A DNA stretch of 64,000 nt. Source: Ustilaginoidea virens. Its lineage: Eukaryota; Ascomycota; Sordariomycetes; Hypocreales; Clavicipitaceae. Where the stretch lies: assembly GCF_000687475.1 (NCBI RefSeq), contig NC_057317.1, positions 5,890,501 through 5,954,500 on the forward strand. The letters are read 5' to 3'. Within the stretch, counting starts at the first letter, position 1. Each line of letters starts with the position of its first letter. This document shows, piece after piece, positions 47,051 through 59,600 of this stretch. Below the pieces are notes generated by a model that was not told where the DNA came from, searched no databases, and saw nothing but the letters and a program-made list of their open reading frames with translations. The position numbers and the translations under genes were made by a program.

Positions 47051-50000
47051 ATGGGCTGGGCAACCAGGCGCTTGCTTGTCCTTTTGAAAGTCCAAGCTCT
47101 ATGGGCTGGAGGGACGAGAGGTGATGATGTATGCTCAGGAGATGTCATTGTCAATCTCCTGCCGCTGCAGGTGTTTTGCGGGGGAACCACCTATGGAGTA
47201 ATGGGCGCCCAGTATGTATTCCCATTGCAGTTCCCAAGGGAAACGTGACTGACCAGGTGATCCGACAGCACCAGCACGAGATGCCAGACCGGAGCCTACG
47301 TGACCGTCACTCAACCGCTGCCTGGCACCGCCACGGCAGGAACCACGATAACAATCCCCCCAAGTGGAACCGTTCTGGGTTCAGTGATTATCCAGACACC
47401 GACAACAACATCGCCCAGCCAGGGGTGCGACCTCCCGAACACCCTCCCGGGCTTCCAGCTCTATGGATGTGCGATTTCCGCAGCCGGCTTCCCCGGGTTC
47501 GTTAAGATCAGCACAGACAAGGCAATGGACCTTGGCAAATGCGCTGCCATGTGCACGACTCGTTTTATAGGAGTCTACAATAGGCAAGTCGTGAATATAG
47601 TGCGAACACAATAAGAGGACTTATACTAATAGTTAAGAAGCGACTGTTATTGCGGAGATATACTAGACATCACTTTAATAGTCAACTCAAAGAGCATCTG
47701 CAATATGCCATGTCCGGGAAATAATAAACAGTGCTGCGGAGGACAAAACATTCAGAGGAGGTCAAACTTGAAGCGGCAAGCAACAGATTTGACCACCATC
47801 GGATTATCTATGTATCAGCGCCAGTCAGATGAAACAGGTAATAATAGTGCCTATGTTACTATAACTCGACCAATCAGTGGATCGGTTACAGCACCAACAA
47901 CCATTACCATTCCTCCCAGCGGCACGAACCCCGGAAGCATCGTTATTGTTACGCCACAAGCTACAGGCATGGTTACATTTACACAAGCATTTAGCGGCTC
48001 ATTTACAGTACATACAACTATAACTATTCAGCCGAGCGGCACAAATCCAGGCAGCGTTGTCATCATTACGCCACCAGCTACCGGGCCATATATAACAGTG
48101 ACACAGCCTCTTACCGGTACTAATAGCGTTGCCACAACTATGACTATTCCACCGAGCGGAACTAACCCAGGCAGTGTAATTATCATTACGCCACCAGCTA
48201 CCGGGCCATATATAACAGTGACACAGCCTCTTACCGGCAGTAATAGCGTTGCTACAACTGTAACTATTCCCCCTAGCGGAACTAACCCAGGCAGCGTAAT
48301 TATCGTTACGCCGCTAGCAACAGTGTCTTTCGTGACAATTATACAGCCTCTTACCGGTACTTCTAGCGTTGCTACAACTATAACTATTCTCCCTAGCGGA
48401 ACTAACCCAGGCAGCGTAATTGTTCTTACGCCTTTAGCCACCGGGCCATATATAACAGTGACACAGCCTCTTACAGGTACTAATAGCGTTGCTACAACTA
48501 TTACTATTCCCCCTAGCGGAACTAACCCAGGCAGCGTAATTATCGTTACGCCGCTAGCAACAGGGTCTTTCGTGACAATAACACAGCCTCTTACCGGTAC
48601 TTATAGCGTTGCTACAACTATAACTATTCTCCCTAGCGGCACCAACCCAGGCAGCATTATCGTCATTACGCCACCAGCAACCGGGCCCTATGTGATAATT
48701 ACACAAGCTTTCTCCGGTACTAATAGCCTGCCTACTACGATGACCATCCCACCAAGTGGCACTAATCCAGGCAGCGTTGTCATCATTACGCCACCAGCTA
48801 CCGGGCCATATATAACAGTGACACAGCCTCTTACCGGTACTAATAGCGTTGCTACAACTATAACTATTCCCCCTAGCGGAACTAACCCAGGCAGCGTAAT
48901 TATCGTTACGCCGCTAGCAACAGGGTCTTTCGTGACAATTATACAGCCTCTTACCGGTACTTCTAGCGTTGCTACAACTATAACTATTCTCCCTAGCGGA
49001 ACTAACCCAGGCAGCGTAATTGTTCTTACGCCTTTAGCCACCGGGCCATATATAACAGTGACACAGCCTCTTACAGGTACTAATAGCGTTGCTACAACTA
49101 TTACTATTCCCCCTAGCGGAACTAACCCAGGTAGCGTAATTATCGTTACGCCGCTAGCAACAGGGTCTTACGTGACAATAACACAGCCTCTTACCGGTAC
49201 TTATAGCGTTACTACAACTATAACTATTCTCCCTAGCGGAACTAACCCAGGCAGCGTAATTGTTCTTACGCCTCTAGCTACCGGGCCATATATAACAGTG
49301 ACACAGCCTCTTACCGGCAGTAATAGCGTTGCTACAACTATTACTATTTCCCCTAGCGGAACTAACCCAGGTAGCGTAATTGTTGTTACGCCACTAGCAA
49401 CGGGGTCCTACGTGACAGTTATACAGCCTCTTACCGGTACTAATAGCGTTGCTACAACTATAACTGTTCCCCCTAGCGGCACCAACCCAGGCAGCATTAT
49501 CGTCATTACGCCACCAGCAACCGGGCCCTATGTGATAATTACACAAGCTTTCTCCGGTACTAATAGCCTGCCTACTACGATGACCATCCCACCAAGTGGC
49601 ACTAATCCAGGCAGCATTATCATCGTTACGCCACCAGCTACTGGGATATATATAACGGTGACACAGCCTCTCACTGGTACTAATAGCGTGCCTACTACGG
49701 TCACTATCCTACCAAGTGGCACCAATCCAGGCAGCGTCATTGTAATCACGCCACTAGCAACGGGGTCCTATGTGACAGTTATACAGCCTTTCAGTGGTAC
49801 AAATAGCATTCCTGCGACAGTCACTATCCCTCCTAGCGGCACCAACCAAGGCAGCGTGGTTATCGTTACCCCCCCGGCCACGGCTGCGTCATACGTGACA
49901 GCTACTCAGCTATTTAGCGGCTCCATCACAGTCCCTACGACTATAACAATTCCACCAAGTGGGACAAATCCAGGAAGCGTTATTATTATTACACCGCCAG

Positions 50001-53000
50001 TAACAGGACCCTATATCACAATAACACAGGCATTTAGCGGCTCTATAACTGTACCTACAACCGTTACGATTCCTCCCAGCGGAATATATCCAGGTAGCGT
50101 AATTATCATAACGCCTCCAGCTTCAACAGGACTGTACGTTACGGTTACCAAGGCGTTCAGTGGCCTAGTTACAGTTCCTACGACAATGACAATCCCTCCC
50201 AGCGGCACGAACCCAGGCAGCGTCGTTATCCTTACGCCGCCGGCAACTGGTCCGTACTATGTTACTATAACGCAGCCGATTTCCGGCACAAACAGCGTTC
50301 CTACCACAGTCACTATACCACCTAGTGGGACCAACCCAGGCAGCGTGGTTATCATTACACCGCCGGCTACGGTTGCGGCATACTTGACGATTACCCAGGC
50401 ATTTAGCGGCTCTCTCACAGTTCCTACAACAATGACTATCCCTCCTATCGGTACAAACCCTGGAAGCATCGTCATCATTACGCCGCCGGTTACAGGGCCC
50501 TATGTGACATTGACACAACCATTTAGTGGTTCAGTTATAGTGCCTACAACTATGACGATCCTTCCTTCCGGTACAAACCCAGGCAGTGTTATCATTATTA
50601 CACCACCAGCGGTTACAGGATTATATGTGACTATAACACAACCTTTTAGCGGCTCTATTACGATGCCTACTACCGTTACTATTCCCCCTAGCGGCACCAA
50701 CCCAGGCAGCGTGGTCATTTTAACGCCACCAATTTCAGCAGGAGGACAATATGTGACAGTTACCCAGCCCTTCAGTGGCTCAGTAACAGCGCCAACAACC
50801 ATAACTATCCCTCCCAGTGGAACTAATCCAGGAAGCGTGGTCGTTATAACGCCGCCGGCTACAAGTGCATCATACGTGACAATTACTCAGCCATTCAGCG
50901 GCTCAGTAACAGTGCCTACGACGATGACAATCCCTCCTAGTGGAACTCATCCAGGCAGCATGGTTATCATCACGCCACCTGTAACTGGGCCCTACATAAT
51001 TATTACACAGCCTATTTCCGGCACCAACAGCATTCCTACTACAGTAACTATTCCCCCTAGCGGCACTAATCCCGGCAGCGTTATTGTTATTACGCCGCCG
51101 TCAACCGGGCTCTATGTGACATTTATACAAGCTTTCTCTGGTACAAATAGCGTTCCTACTATAGTCACTATTCCCCCTAGTGGGACTAACCCAGGCAGTG
51201 TTATTATTATTACGCCGCCGTCAACCGGGCCCTATATTACCATGACACAGCCTTTCTCTGGTACTAATAGCGTTCCTACTACGGTCACTATTCCACCTAG
51301 TGGGACTAACCCCGGCAGTGTTATTATTATTACGCCGCTGGTAACTGGGCCCTATATTACAATCACACAGCCTCTATCTGGCACTAATAGCGTTGCTACT
51401 ACTATAACTATTCCTCCGACCGGCACTTATCCAGGCAGTGTGCTAGTCATTACGCCCCCGGTAACTGGGCCCTATATTACAATTACACAGCCTCTATCTG
51501 GTACAAACAGCGTTCCCACTACGGTCAGTATACCACCTAGTGGCACTAACCCAGGCAGCGTGGTTATTATTACGCCGCTAGTAACTGGGCCCTATATTAC
51601 AATTATACAGCCAGTTTCCGGCACAAATAGTGTTCCTACCAGAGTCACTTTACAACCCACCGGTACCAACCCAGGGAGCGTTATTATCATCACACCACTA
51701 GTTACAGGCTCGTATGTGACTATAACCCAGGCATTTAGTGGCTCTATTACAGTACCTACTACTATAACTATCTCCCCTAGCGGTACAAACCCTGGCAGTG
51801 TGGTTGTCGCTACGCCGCCGGGTATAGGGTCTTACGTGACTTTAACTCAGCCATTTAGTGGTTCTATCACAGTACCTACAACGGTGACAGTTCCTCCCAC
51901 TGGTACAAACCCAGGAAGTGTTATAATTATAACGCCAATAAGTTCATTAGGGGGCTACGTAACAGTTACCCAGGCATTTAGTGGCTCTATTACAATACCT
52001 ACGACAATAACGTTGCCTCCGAGCGGCACAAATCCAGGTAGTATTATAATTATTACACCAACTAGTTCGACTGGAGCTCCTTATATAATAGTGACCCAAC
52101 CATTCAGCGGCTCTTTTACAATGCCTACAACAGTTACAATTCCTCCTAGTGGCACAAATCCAGGTACCGTTATAATTATTACACCAACTGGTTCGACCGG
52201 AGCTCCTTATGTAACAGTGACCCAACTATTCAGTGGCTCTCAAACAGTACCTACAACAGTTACAGTTCCTCCTAGTGGCACGAATCCAGGCAGCATTATA
52301 ATAGTAACACCGACAGGTTTGACTGGCCCGATAACAAGCGCACCGTATGTGACCCTAACTGTAGGTGTTTACGGCATTTCAGTAACTACCACTATTACTA
52401 TACCGCCCTATGGAGCTTCTCCTGGAACTATTATGATCCAGACTCCAGTAGCACAACCAACAGGACCATATATTACAATTACTCAAGGTGTTCTTGGTCT
52501 GTCATCCACAACGACCATTACAATTCCGCCTACTGGATCCTTACCAGGAACGGTAATCGTAGAAACTCCGGCGACAATCACACCAACGGCGACAGGTCCA
52601 TATATTACAGTAACTCAAGCTGTTATTGGGCTTAATTCAACTGCTACAATTACAATTCCTCCTACTGGCACTATTCCTGGCACAATTATTATTGAAACGC
52701 CACCTGCAGCAATTACTGGACCATATGTGACAATCACACAGGCTGTTATTGGTTTAATTCAGACAATTACGATTACTATACCCCCTACAGGAACATTACC
52801 AGGTACAATTCTTATAGAGACTCCACCAGCATCATACGTTACTTTTATGGAGCAGCTTAGTGGAAATAATACTGTGCCTGCGACTACTACAATTGTGGCT
52901 GCAAGTGGTACTTTCCCTGGCACTATACTTATTCAGACACCATACTCGACTCCTGGATATGTAACTGTAACAGTAGGTTATGCTCAGAATATTACCACAG

Positions 53001-53689
53001 CTATAGGACCTATGACAAGGACTATTACTCCATTAGGATCTATATCTGGAACTGTTCTTATAACCACACCATCTTGCACGCCTGGCGTAACATGGGGCTA
53101 TTATGGCCTGGCTGAGGGTGCATATAATGTACGCGCAGCTGGTGTAGTTCCTGATAATCCAAATAATGGAAACTATCTAAACTGGTTTGATCCTGCTATT
53201 GTACTATCAGGACAAATTGCCTCAGTATCTGGTGTAACTAATGTTATTGGACTCTCCCTCCTTGGCATGAATAATTACCCAGTAGTAGTTTATACTCGAA
53301 TAGTTCCCCGTATGTATTCGTCGGTCGTTCAACATGTTGGATACTTCCACCCTGCAGTTACAGGCCGCTATATATTCTCTGGGATTGGGAATGAAGGAAT
53401 AATAATTTGGCTCGGGAGTAATGCAGTATCAAGTTGGACTGGCGCTAATCCTTTTTTACGACCAGATGGAAATTCGTATACAGCTACTTATGATGCTATT
53501 GCAGGTACTTACATTCCCTTTAGACTTTTATTTGTTAACGCTCAATCGTCCCTTGTATTATATTTTAACTTGACGGATCCTAATGGGAATATTATTTCAT
53601 CGTTTTGGGGTAATTCAATTACTCCTATCTCTGGTGACCAGTTTGTAACAGGCTGTACTGGTCTAGCGCCTATCTCTGTTAATAGATAG
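47051..53689 (+). CDS. giant WSC-repeat-GLEYA cell-surface adhesin
   Basis: Three exons: 47051-47211, 47269-47583 and 47641-53689, giving 2174 residues. Both introns are 57 bases. The first is GT-AG (GTATGT, branch CTGAC). The second is GC-AG with the strong donor AG|GCAAGT and a TACTAAT branch. MGWATRRLLVLLKVQALWAG resembles a secretion signal. One repeat unit (about 64-98) precedes a WSC domain (about 115-217: GFQLYGC, MDLGKCAAMC, SDCYCG, CPGNNKQCCGG, LSMY) with a small insert. About 43 tandem 40-residue Thr/Ser/Pro-rich units follow (229-1970), then a GLEYA domain (about 1971-2174: CTPGVTWGYYG, YFHPAVTGRYIFSG, IIWLGSNAVSSWTGAN). WSC and GLEYA are carbohydrate-binding types; such proteins act at the fungal wall in adhesion. 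No GPI signal is seen. Codon use is AT-richer than in the genes to the left. The first exon is the least certain part. Confidence 0.85.
47852..53073 (+). repeat. coding minisatellite, 120-base unit, about 43 copies
   Basis: The unit encodes about 40 residues with the pattern YVTVTQPLTGTNSVATTITI then PPSGTNPGSVIIVTP plus a short linker. Units between 48,061 and 49,860 are nearly identical and keep exact 120-base spacing; later units drift and gain or lose codons. Blocks recur at 600 bases (48,301 and 48,901) and 840 bases (48,661 and 49,501), showing segmental duplications. Confidence 0.95.
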
Positions 53690-53773
53690 GGATATGAAAT
53701 ATAAATACTATTAATTACGAAATTAAAAGTCAATTAAAGATAGGCATGCTTTAAGAGAATTATAAATTACAGT

Positions 53774-54146
53774 TGGAATCACATTAAGGAATACCCAGTA
53801 TACGTAAGGTCGCGCGCGTGGTATCAGGTACCGTGTGGTCACTGATTAAAGGTATGGTTCCTCTTTGATTATGACTGTGACCATCTATCTAGGAAAGGAA
53901 GGAAAAGGGGGAATTACACGATGTGGACTTTTGTGCGTATGCCGCAGTGACGTGCGGTGGTGCGGCTCTGCGGGCCGCCCATGCACCCAATCAGAGCGCA
54001 GGGAAATGCGGGGCCACCAAGTGTACAGCGGCACGCATGTCACGTGCACAGCGACGTGCAACGGCACATCTGTCGCAATGCCCAATTGAGGGGGCAATTG
54101 CGACGGCGATTCCAATACTGGGCAGTCTCTCTCTTTATTAAGCAAA
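53774..54146 (-). mobile_element. LTR copy 1, probably a solo LTR of the copia family
   Basis: Aligns with 60,036-60,393 over the whole length: TGG....ACATTAAGG..TACCCAG at one end, the shared core GGTCGCGCGCGTGGTAT, then AATTACACGAT, GTCGCAAT and GCGATTCC near the other end. It starts 85 bases after the adhesin stop. Both copies have the same orientation. Since copy 2 lies at the 3' end of a reverse-strand copia pol, I take copy 1 as a solo LTR read on the reverse strand. Confidence 0.6.
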
Positions 54147-54208
54147 GCTATGCCGAAGGTGCAGCGTGCGCTACGTAAGTGCGTAAAGCGTGCCTTCCAG
54201 CTTTGCTT
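54140..54208. repeat. inverted repeat AAGCAAAGCT / AGCTTTGCTT
   Basis: Perfect 10-base arms about 50 bases apart at the edge of LTR copy 1. They could form a hairpin or mark a small insertion. Confidence 0.5.
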
Positions 54209-54603
54209 CTTTAATGAGAGGCCAGGGGTGCTAAGCTACCACAATCACTAGCTATATGTCATTCAAGCCAGCCATCTGATTAGTCTAGAGGGCACTAAAA
54301 CGCCCTTATTGGCTGAAAAAACAGACCCGGTATGTATCTTTGTGGATCTGGTACGTACTCTAAAGAGGCGTAAATAAGGCTATTGCTATAGTATTTAGTA
54401 TTGCAAGAGGTCGGGTTTATGCTTGATTATAACGAAGTGGCAGAAAAGAGACGTAGAAAGCTAGGTCTAATAGAAAGATATATAGACGAATCCTTATAGA
54501 GCCTATCTTATCCTATTGGTGTAAAATAACGAGGAATTACTCTAATTTATAGCGCAATTACACCCGCTTCTAATTCTCTTATGCGTGATCCTAGCCATCG
54601 CTA

Positions 54604-54720
54604 TAACCTTATTAATATAAGCCTTGTCAATATAAGCAGCCTCATTAACATAAGCCTTATCAATATAAGCTGCCTCGTTAATATAAGCAGCCTCATTAAC
54701 ACAAACAGCCTTATCATTAA
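54604..54720. repeat. minisatellite of 15-18 base units
   Basis: Six or so units of the type ATAAGCAGCCTCATTAAC with variants in AT-rich DNA. Confidence 0.75.
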
Positions 54721-56059
54721 GTAATTATCAGTATTATCGTTGTATAATAGCTATATTAGCAGTAAATCTAGAACCGCCTCCACCCCCCCCTCACCACTAT
54801 TAGCACAGCCTAATGTTCCTAATCTTTTTAAGCCTCATAAGCAATATAGCTATTATAAGAGAGATAAGCCCTTATCTGAGTTTAAAGGGGCGAGAAATCT
54901 AAATAAGCTTATCTAGAATTATCTGGACTACCGGTAGCGAATCTCTTCGGTATATTTTTTTTGCTACTTTTTAGAGAATAATTCTAATACTTCTCTTCTT
55001 TTTATAAATAAGCCGGTTATCGATAAGCCGGTTATCGAATATTATAGAGCGAATTAAGAGTATATTATATAGGCAGAAGCGTGATATTATTAAGCTAGCA
55101 TCTCTAAAGCATCAAAAAGTCATATATAGTATTCCTATTATGTCTCAACTAGATACACTATAAGATCCTATATTGCTATTTCGACTAATTCTTCTATTAT
55201 AAGCTCTAGGCACATCCTTTATATATATTAGTTAATTTATTAATAGGGCTAGACGATTAATATTATAATTCTTCTATAAAGGCATTTGCCCTAACGATAC
55301 TCCTACTTAGGTATAGGCATATCGGCAGTAGGTATTTACTCTTACCATTAGTAGATATATTATATAAACTCTAATATATATATATATATAGGATATTATT
55401 TGGCGTGAATATTAGGTTTAATGCCGAGCTGGCGAGTAGCCCTTAGCTACTCTTCTATTATCTGCCCTTCTGCAACTAAATTAATATAATTAGCCTTTAT
55501 CTTAGCCTCTATTTTAGCCTCTATCTCGGCCTCTATCTCGAGATAGTAATAGTAATAATAATAATATTAGTTTCTTTATTTGTAGCATATATAGAATTGC
55601 TTATGCTACTATATATCGACATCCCGATAGCCTATACATTTATTATACTAGCACTATTAGTAGTATAAACGATTAAGATAAATAATAAGTCTGCTTAAAT
55701 TATCACAATATTTAGCCTAGGTCTTAATATTTTACAGCAAATAGTGACAAGGTTCCTTATTGCTGCAATTATAGGTATAAGCATTCTACTGCTAATTCTA
55801 CGCCAAAATTATCGTTTTTTAGCAGTAGTACTGTTGCAAAATGGTGATTCAGAACACTGTTGGAAATGTACTGGATACCGACAGTGGCGTACAAGGCGTT
55901 GCAGAATAAAACAAAGAGCTGGTTAAAGATTTAAAGCGCATAAAAGGTTGACCAGAGCAAAGATGTTAGGGAAATCTGATTCTAATTGTTGGTGACTATT
56001 CTAGCTAGAAAGAGGGAATTTTAGGCATATTTCTACTATCTTGAAAAAGTGGTTGAAAA

Positions 56060-56525
56060 TAATGAAAAACCGCAAAAATAGCGAAAAACCCGACGAAAAG
56101 TCGGTCTGCCCAACCGTGCCCAGTCTGTGCCCAATATCCTACCCAGTGCCTACCCAATGCCTACCCAACCAAGCCCAGTGGCTTGTAGCGGTGTGCCGGA
56201 TGCCCTATAACAGCCTGCCGTACGGGCCGGAAGCCCTATATCGGTCTGCCGTAAATGACCGGTGTAGCGGGTGACTGTATGTAGAAGGCCGAAAGTGCTG
56301 GTTTGCCCATTTGGTAATCCCGTAGAAATGCGCCGCCTGTTGTGGGCCCTGTGGCCCGCTGTGACCGGCCGCTGTGGCCGGCTGTGGGGCGCTGTGCCGG
56401 TGCCGTGACCGGCGCTGTGGCCCACTGTAATCGGCGTTGTGGGGCGCTGTGCCCCACCATAGCGCCTGGTATAGCCACCGCGATATCTCAACGTAGAGAC
56501 GTCGTACGGTAGCGAGACCAGTACC
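56060..56525. repeat. GC-rich island with short tandem units
   Basis: Inside AT-rich DNA, about 450 bases are much richer in GC. The left part repeats CCTACCCAATG-type units (56,130-56,175). The right part repeats GCTGTGGCC/GCTGTGGGGC-type units (56,335-56,460). No protein is supported. It escaped the mutation that changed its flanks or was inserted later. Confidence 0.65.
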
Positions 56526-56699
56526 AAAATACAGCTAAAAAGGCGCTGATTTCAACAAGTACTAATAATCTATTTATATTCTCGTCTTAATAGGGTTAAA
56601 GTTCACAGCAAATAGTAGCTACCTTAGTAGTATAACCTAGGGAGTTTATTAGAAACCCTATATTTATAGGTAATTTATCTTTAATAGCAATTAACGAAT

Positions 56700-59600
56700 C
56701 TGATATTCTTCTCCTTACCAACTAGAATGCAAAGATTAATAATTGCGAGATAGAGTATTGCGTTTAATGCAAAATAAAGTGGTTTAGCCTCGACCTATAC
56801 AATTATATCTAATAGATGCTACTGATATGATACGAATAAGGGCCTAAATAAACCCCCTTTCTTTTTATAAGAAAATAACCTTAACTTTAGTACTATTTTA
56901 GACTTTCTTCTACTTTTATTATAAATCGAAGAAATATTAATTATACGAATTTATATATATATCTAGGTATTCTAATATTATAGCCAATAATATTAGTATC
57001 GCAGTTATATTATTAACTTCCTTTAGGATATTAGGATAATTTATTTATAACTCCCTTTGCTTCTAAAGGACCTAAATATAATTATTCTTCGATTTTAGAA
57101 TGCTAATAATTAACCTTATATAACTCGTCAGTTTAAAAACCAGTTTTATATACGAAAGTAGCATATTGAGATTTAGTTAGAGTTTCTACGGCGCTACTAT
57201 CCTAGATATCGTGATATTATAATTAACTATACTTATATTAATAAACTTCCTAAGGATAGCGATATTATAGCGCAATTAGCTATTTAGGATATCGAAGATA
57301 TTAACTTTAAGCAGCCTATAGATGAGGAAGAGGCTTATGCAACTAAAGATAACGTACATACATATAATTAGGCAGCTGTTCTAATATTTATTGCAGTTTA
57401 GTTCGATCTTAAATGTCTCTATAATTAGCTCTAAGGGTAAAAGCTAGTAGAATAAGTCCCTATGCAGCCTTATATTAAGATGCCTAATATTCGCTTAATA
57501 CTACTTAATAAATTTAATAGATTATAAGCTCTTTTAATACTTACTTTCCTTATGCTATATCCCCATAGTAAGGCAGATTTTATTGCACCTTAGGCTCGCT
57601 CTATTGAATATAACGAGTATCTTAAGTATGCTATAAAGTGGTACAATGGACGTTTTATATAGCACCTATGTTTTCGATATATAGTATTTAATATACTAAT
57701 ATAATAATAAGTTAATACTTGTAGCTTATTCTTTATAAAGAAATCTAGTTATTAGGAACCTATTGATATTAGCGTTATACGAGAAGCTTTTAATAAAGAT
57801 ATACCTAAGTCTTATATACTATTAAACTTTATTATGCGATTCTCTAGGAGTTTATAGGGAACTTATGCTTTCTAGGGTGGTAAATAATATTAATTAGAGG
57901 CTCAAGTATATACTTTTGGATATTTAGCACTTTTCTTAACCTTATCTACTGCGGATTTATATTAGGCAAGTCTTTATAAACACTTCCCGCTATATTAGGA
58001 TTAGCTAGAGGTAGACTCTTATTGTAAGCTTAATATCTTAAGCGCAAACTTATGCAATAATCTTTATATTACTATTTATCACTTCTACTATTGATTTACT
58101 ATATTCTTAAAGGAAGTACTAATTAAGAAGTTTTACTTTAATAATAGTTAGTTTCGATATAAGTGGCAGGCCTATAGAAGCATATATATTTATAGTGTCT
58201 TTTAAATAGAGGATAATCCATTACTTAATTTATCTAATGTCGAGAGAATCTAAGCCTTTATAGACTTTTAGGGTTAGTTTATAATAGCCTTTAATCCTAA
58301 GCATTATCGAGTCGGTCATTAAGGCGATAGAGATCTATTAATATCCTTTTATACTAAGGGTCTAACTTATAAGGTTCTCTCTAATATTATTAATTATATT
58401 TAATACTACCAATGCAACTTAACTTATTACTTGCGAAAATGCTATAATGCTAGTCCTAATGCCTAGCCTAAATGCCGCTTTTATTTCCTGTATTAGTATT
58501 ATCCTAGCTCTTAAATTTATCGATTATTTAATACTAATTATTATACCTTTAATGGTGCGCGTAATAACTCGCATTTAAATAACTATAATAATATATTAGC
58601 TATTAGCTGGCTTGCTAATTATGATATATCACTATACACCTCAATATACGTAATTATTTAGTATATTGCGAAGTATTACAGTAAGGCGGAAACCTAGAGT
58701 TAAAGTTATTAAGCTATCGCCCGAGAATTGCTTCCTTTAGTTAATCAATTGTAAGGACTTTAAGGATTTATAACATATTTTATAAATAAGCTTATAGCTA
58801 AAAGAGATTAGCTAATAATAGAAGTATATTATTTACTGCTTAATTTACCTTTATAAGTTAGTACTTAAACTATACGTAATATTGACTATCGCCCTTTTGA
58901 TAAATAGTTTTATAGTATAAAGATCGATAGCGATAAGGTTCAAGCGATAAAAAACCTATATTAGAAGTATCTATATCGCGGTACTAAATAGGAGAATCTA
59001 ATATACTTTAAGTTCTTAACTAAAGTCAATTTTACTCTTTTAACCTAGCAATATTTTAATAATACGCCTAATTAGGTGCTAGCCTACTTCCTTCGGTATA
59101 AGGCTATTCCTAATTATATAAACTATAAAAACTTTTATCGCATAAAGCTGCTCTTCTACTATAAATATCGATATCTAGATAAGCTAAAGGAGGTTAAAGG
59201 TATTAAATTTAATATATATGCTAATATATATAGTTACTATTGTGCTATGTATAATGGTCTTCACCCTAATAATTACTATTAAGACCTTTCTAAGGTGGAG
59301 CTAGATAAGTTTAAGGATAGCCCTTATAATAATTATAGTATTATAAATACTAAGTGTTACGGGCTCGGGCTATGCCCGCGCCACAATGTGGCTAGGACTC
59401 GGGCTGCGCCCGCGACTAGCCTAAGGAGTATCGGCACGGGGTTACGAGGGCTCGCTAAGGACTCGGCCCGTGCTACGTACGGGCATAAATAGACTACTCA
59501 GAGGCCCCTATTCGGGTCCTCTTCCTTTCCCCCTTAGTCTATTTAATATATTCATTCGACGCCTATTCGCAGTAGCCCTAGGGCCAGTTCTTTACACTAA

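Larger units (their letters stand above)
54147..56699. other. AT-rich degenerate DNA
   Basis: Very AT-rich, with stops in all frames. Forward frame pieces near 54,840-55,370 (for example RDKPLSEFKGARNLNKLI followed by stops) look like the residue of a RIP-hit transposon protein, but the class is not clear. It holds a minisatellite and a GC-rich island. Confidence 0.45.

Noticed and set aside
47852..53073. CRISPR-like regularity
   Set aside because: The 120-base units are coding, have no unique spacers and belong to a eukaryotic protein gene.
53865..54178. Short frames on both strands after the adhesin
   Set aside because: They lie inside LTR copy 1 and are explained by it.
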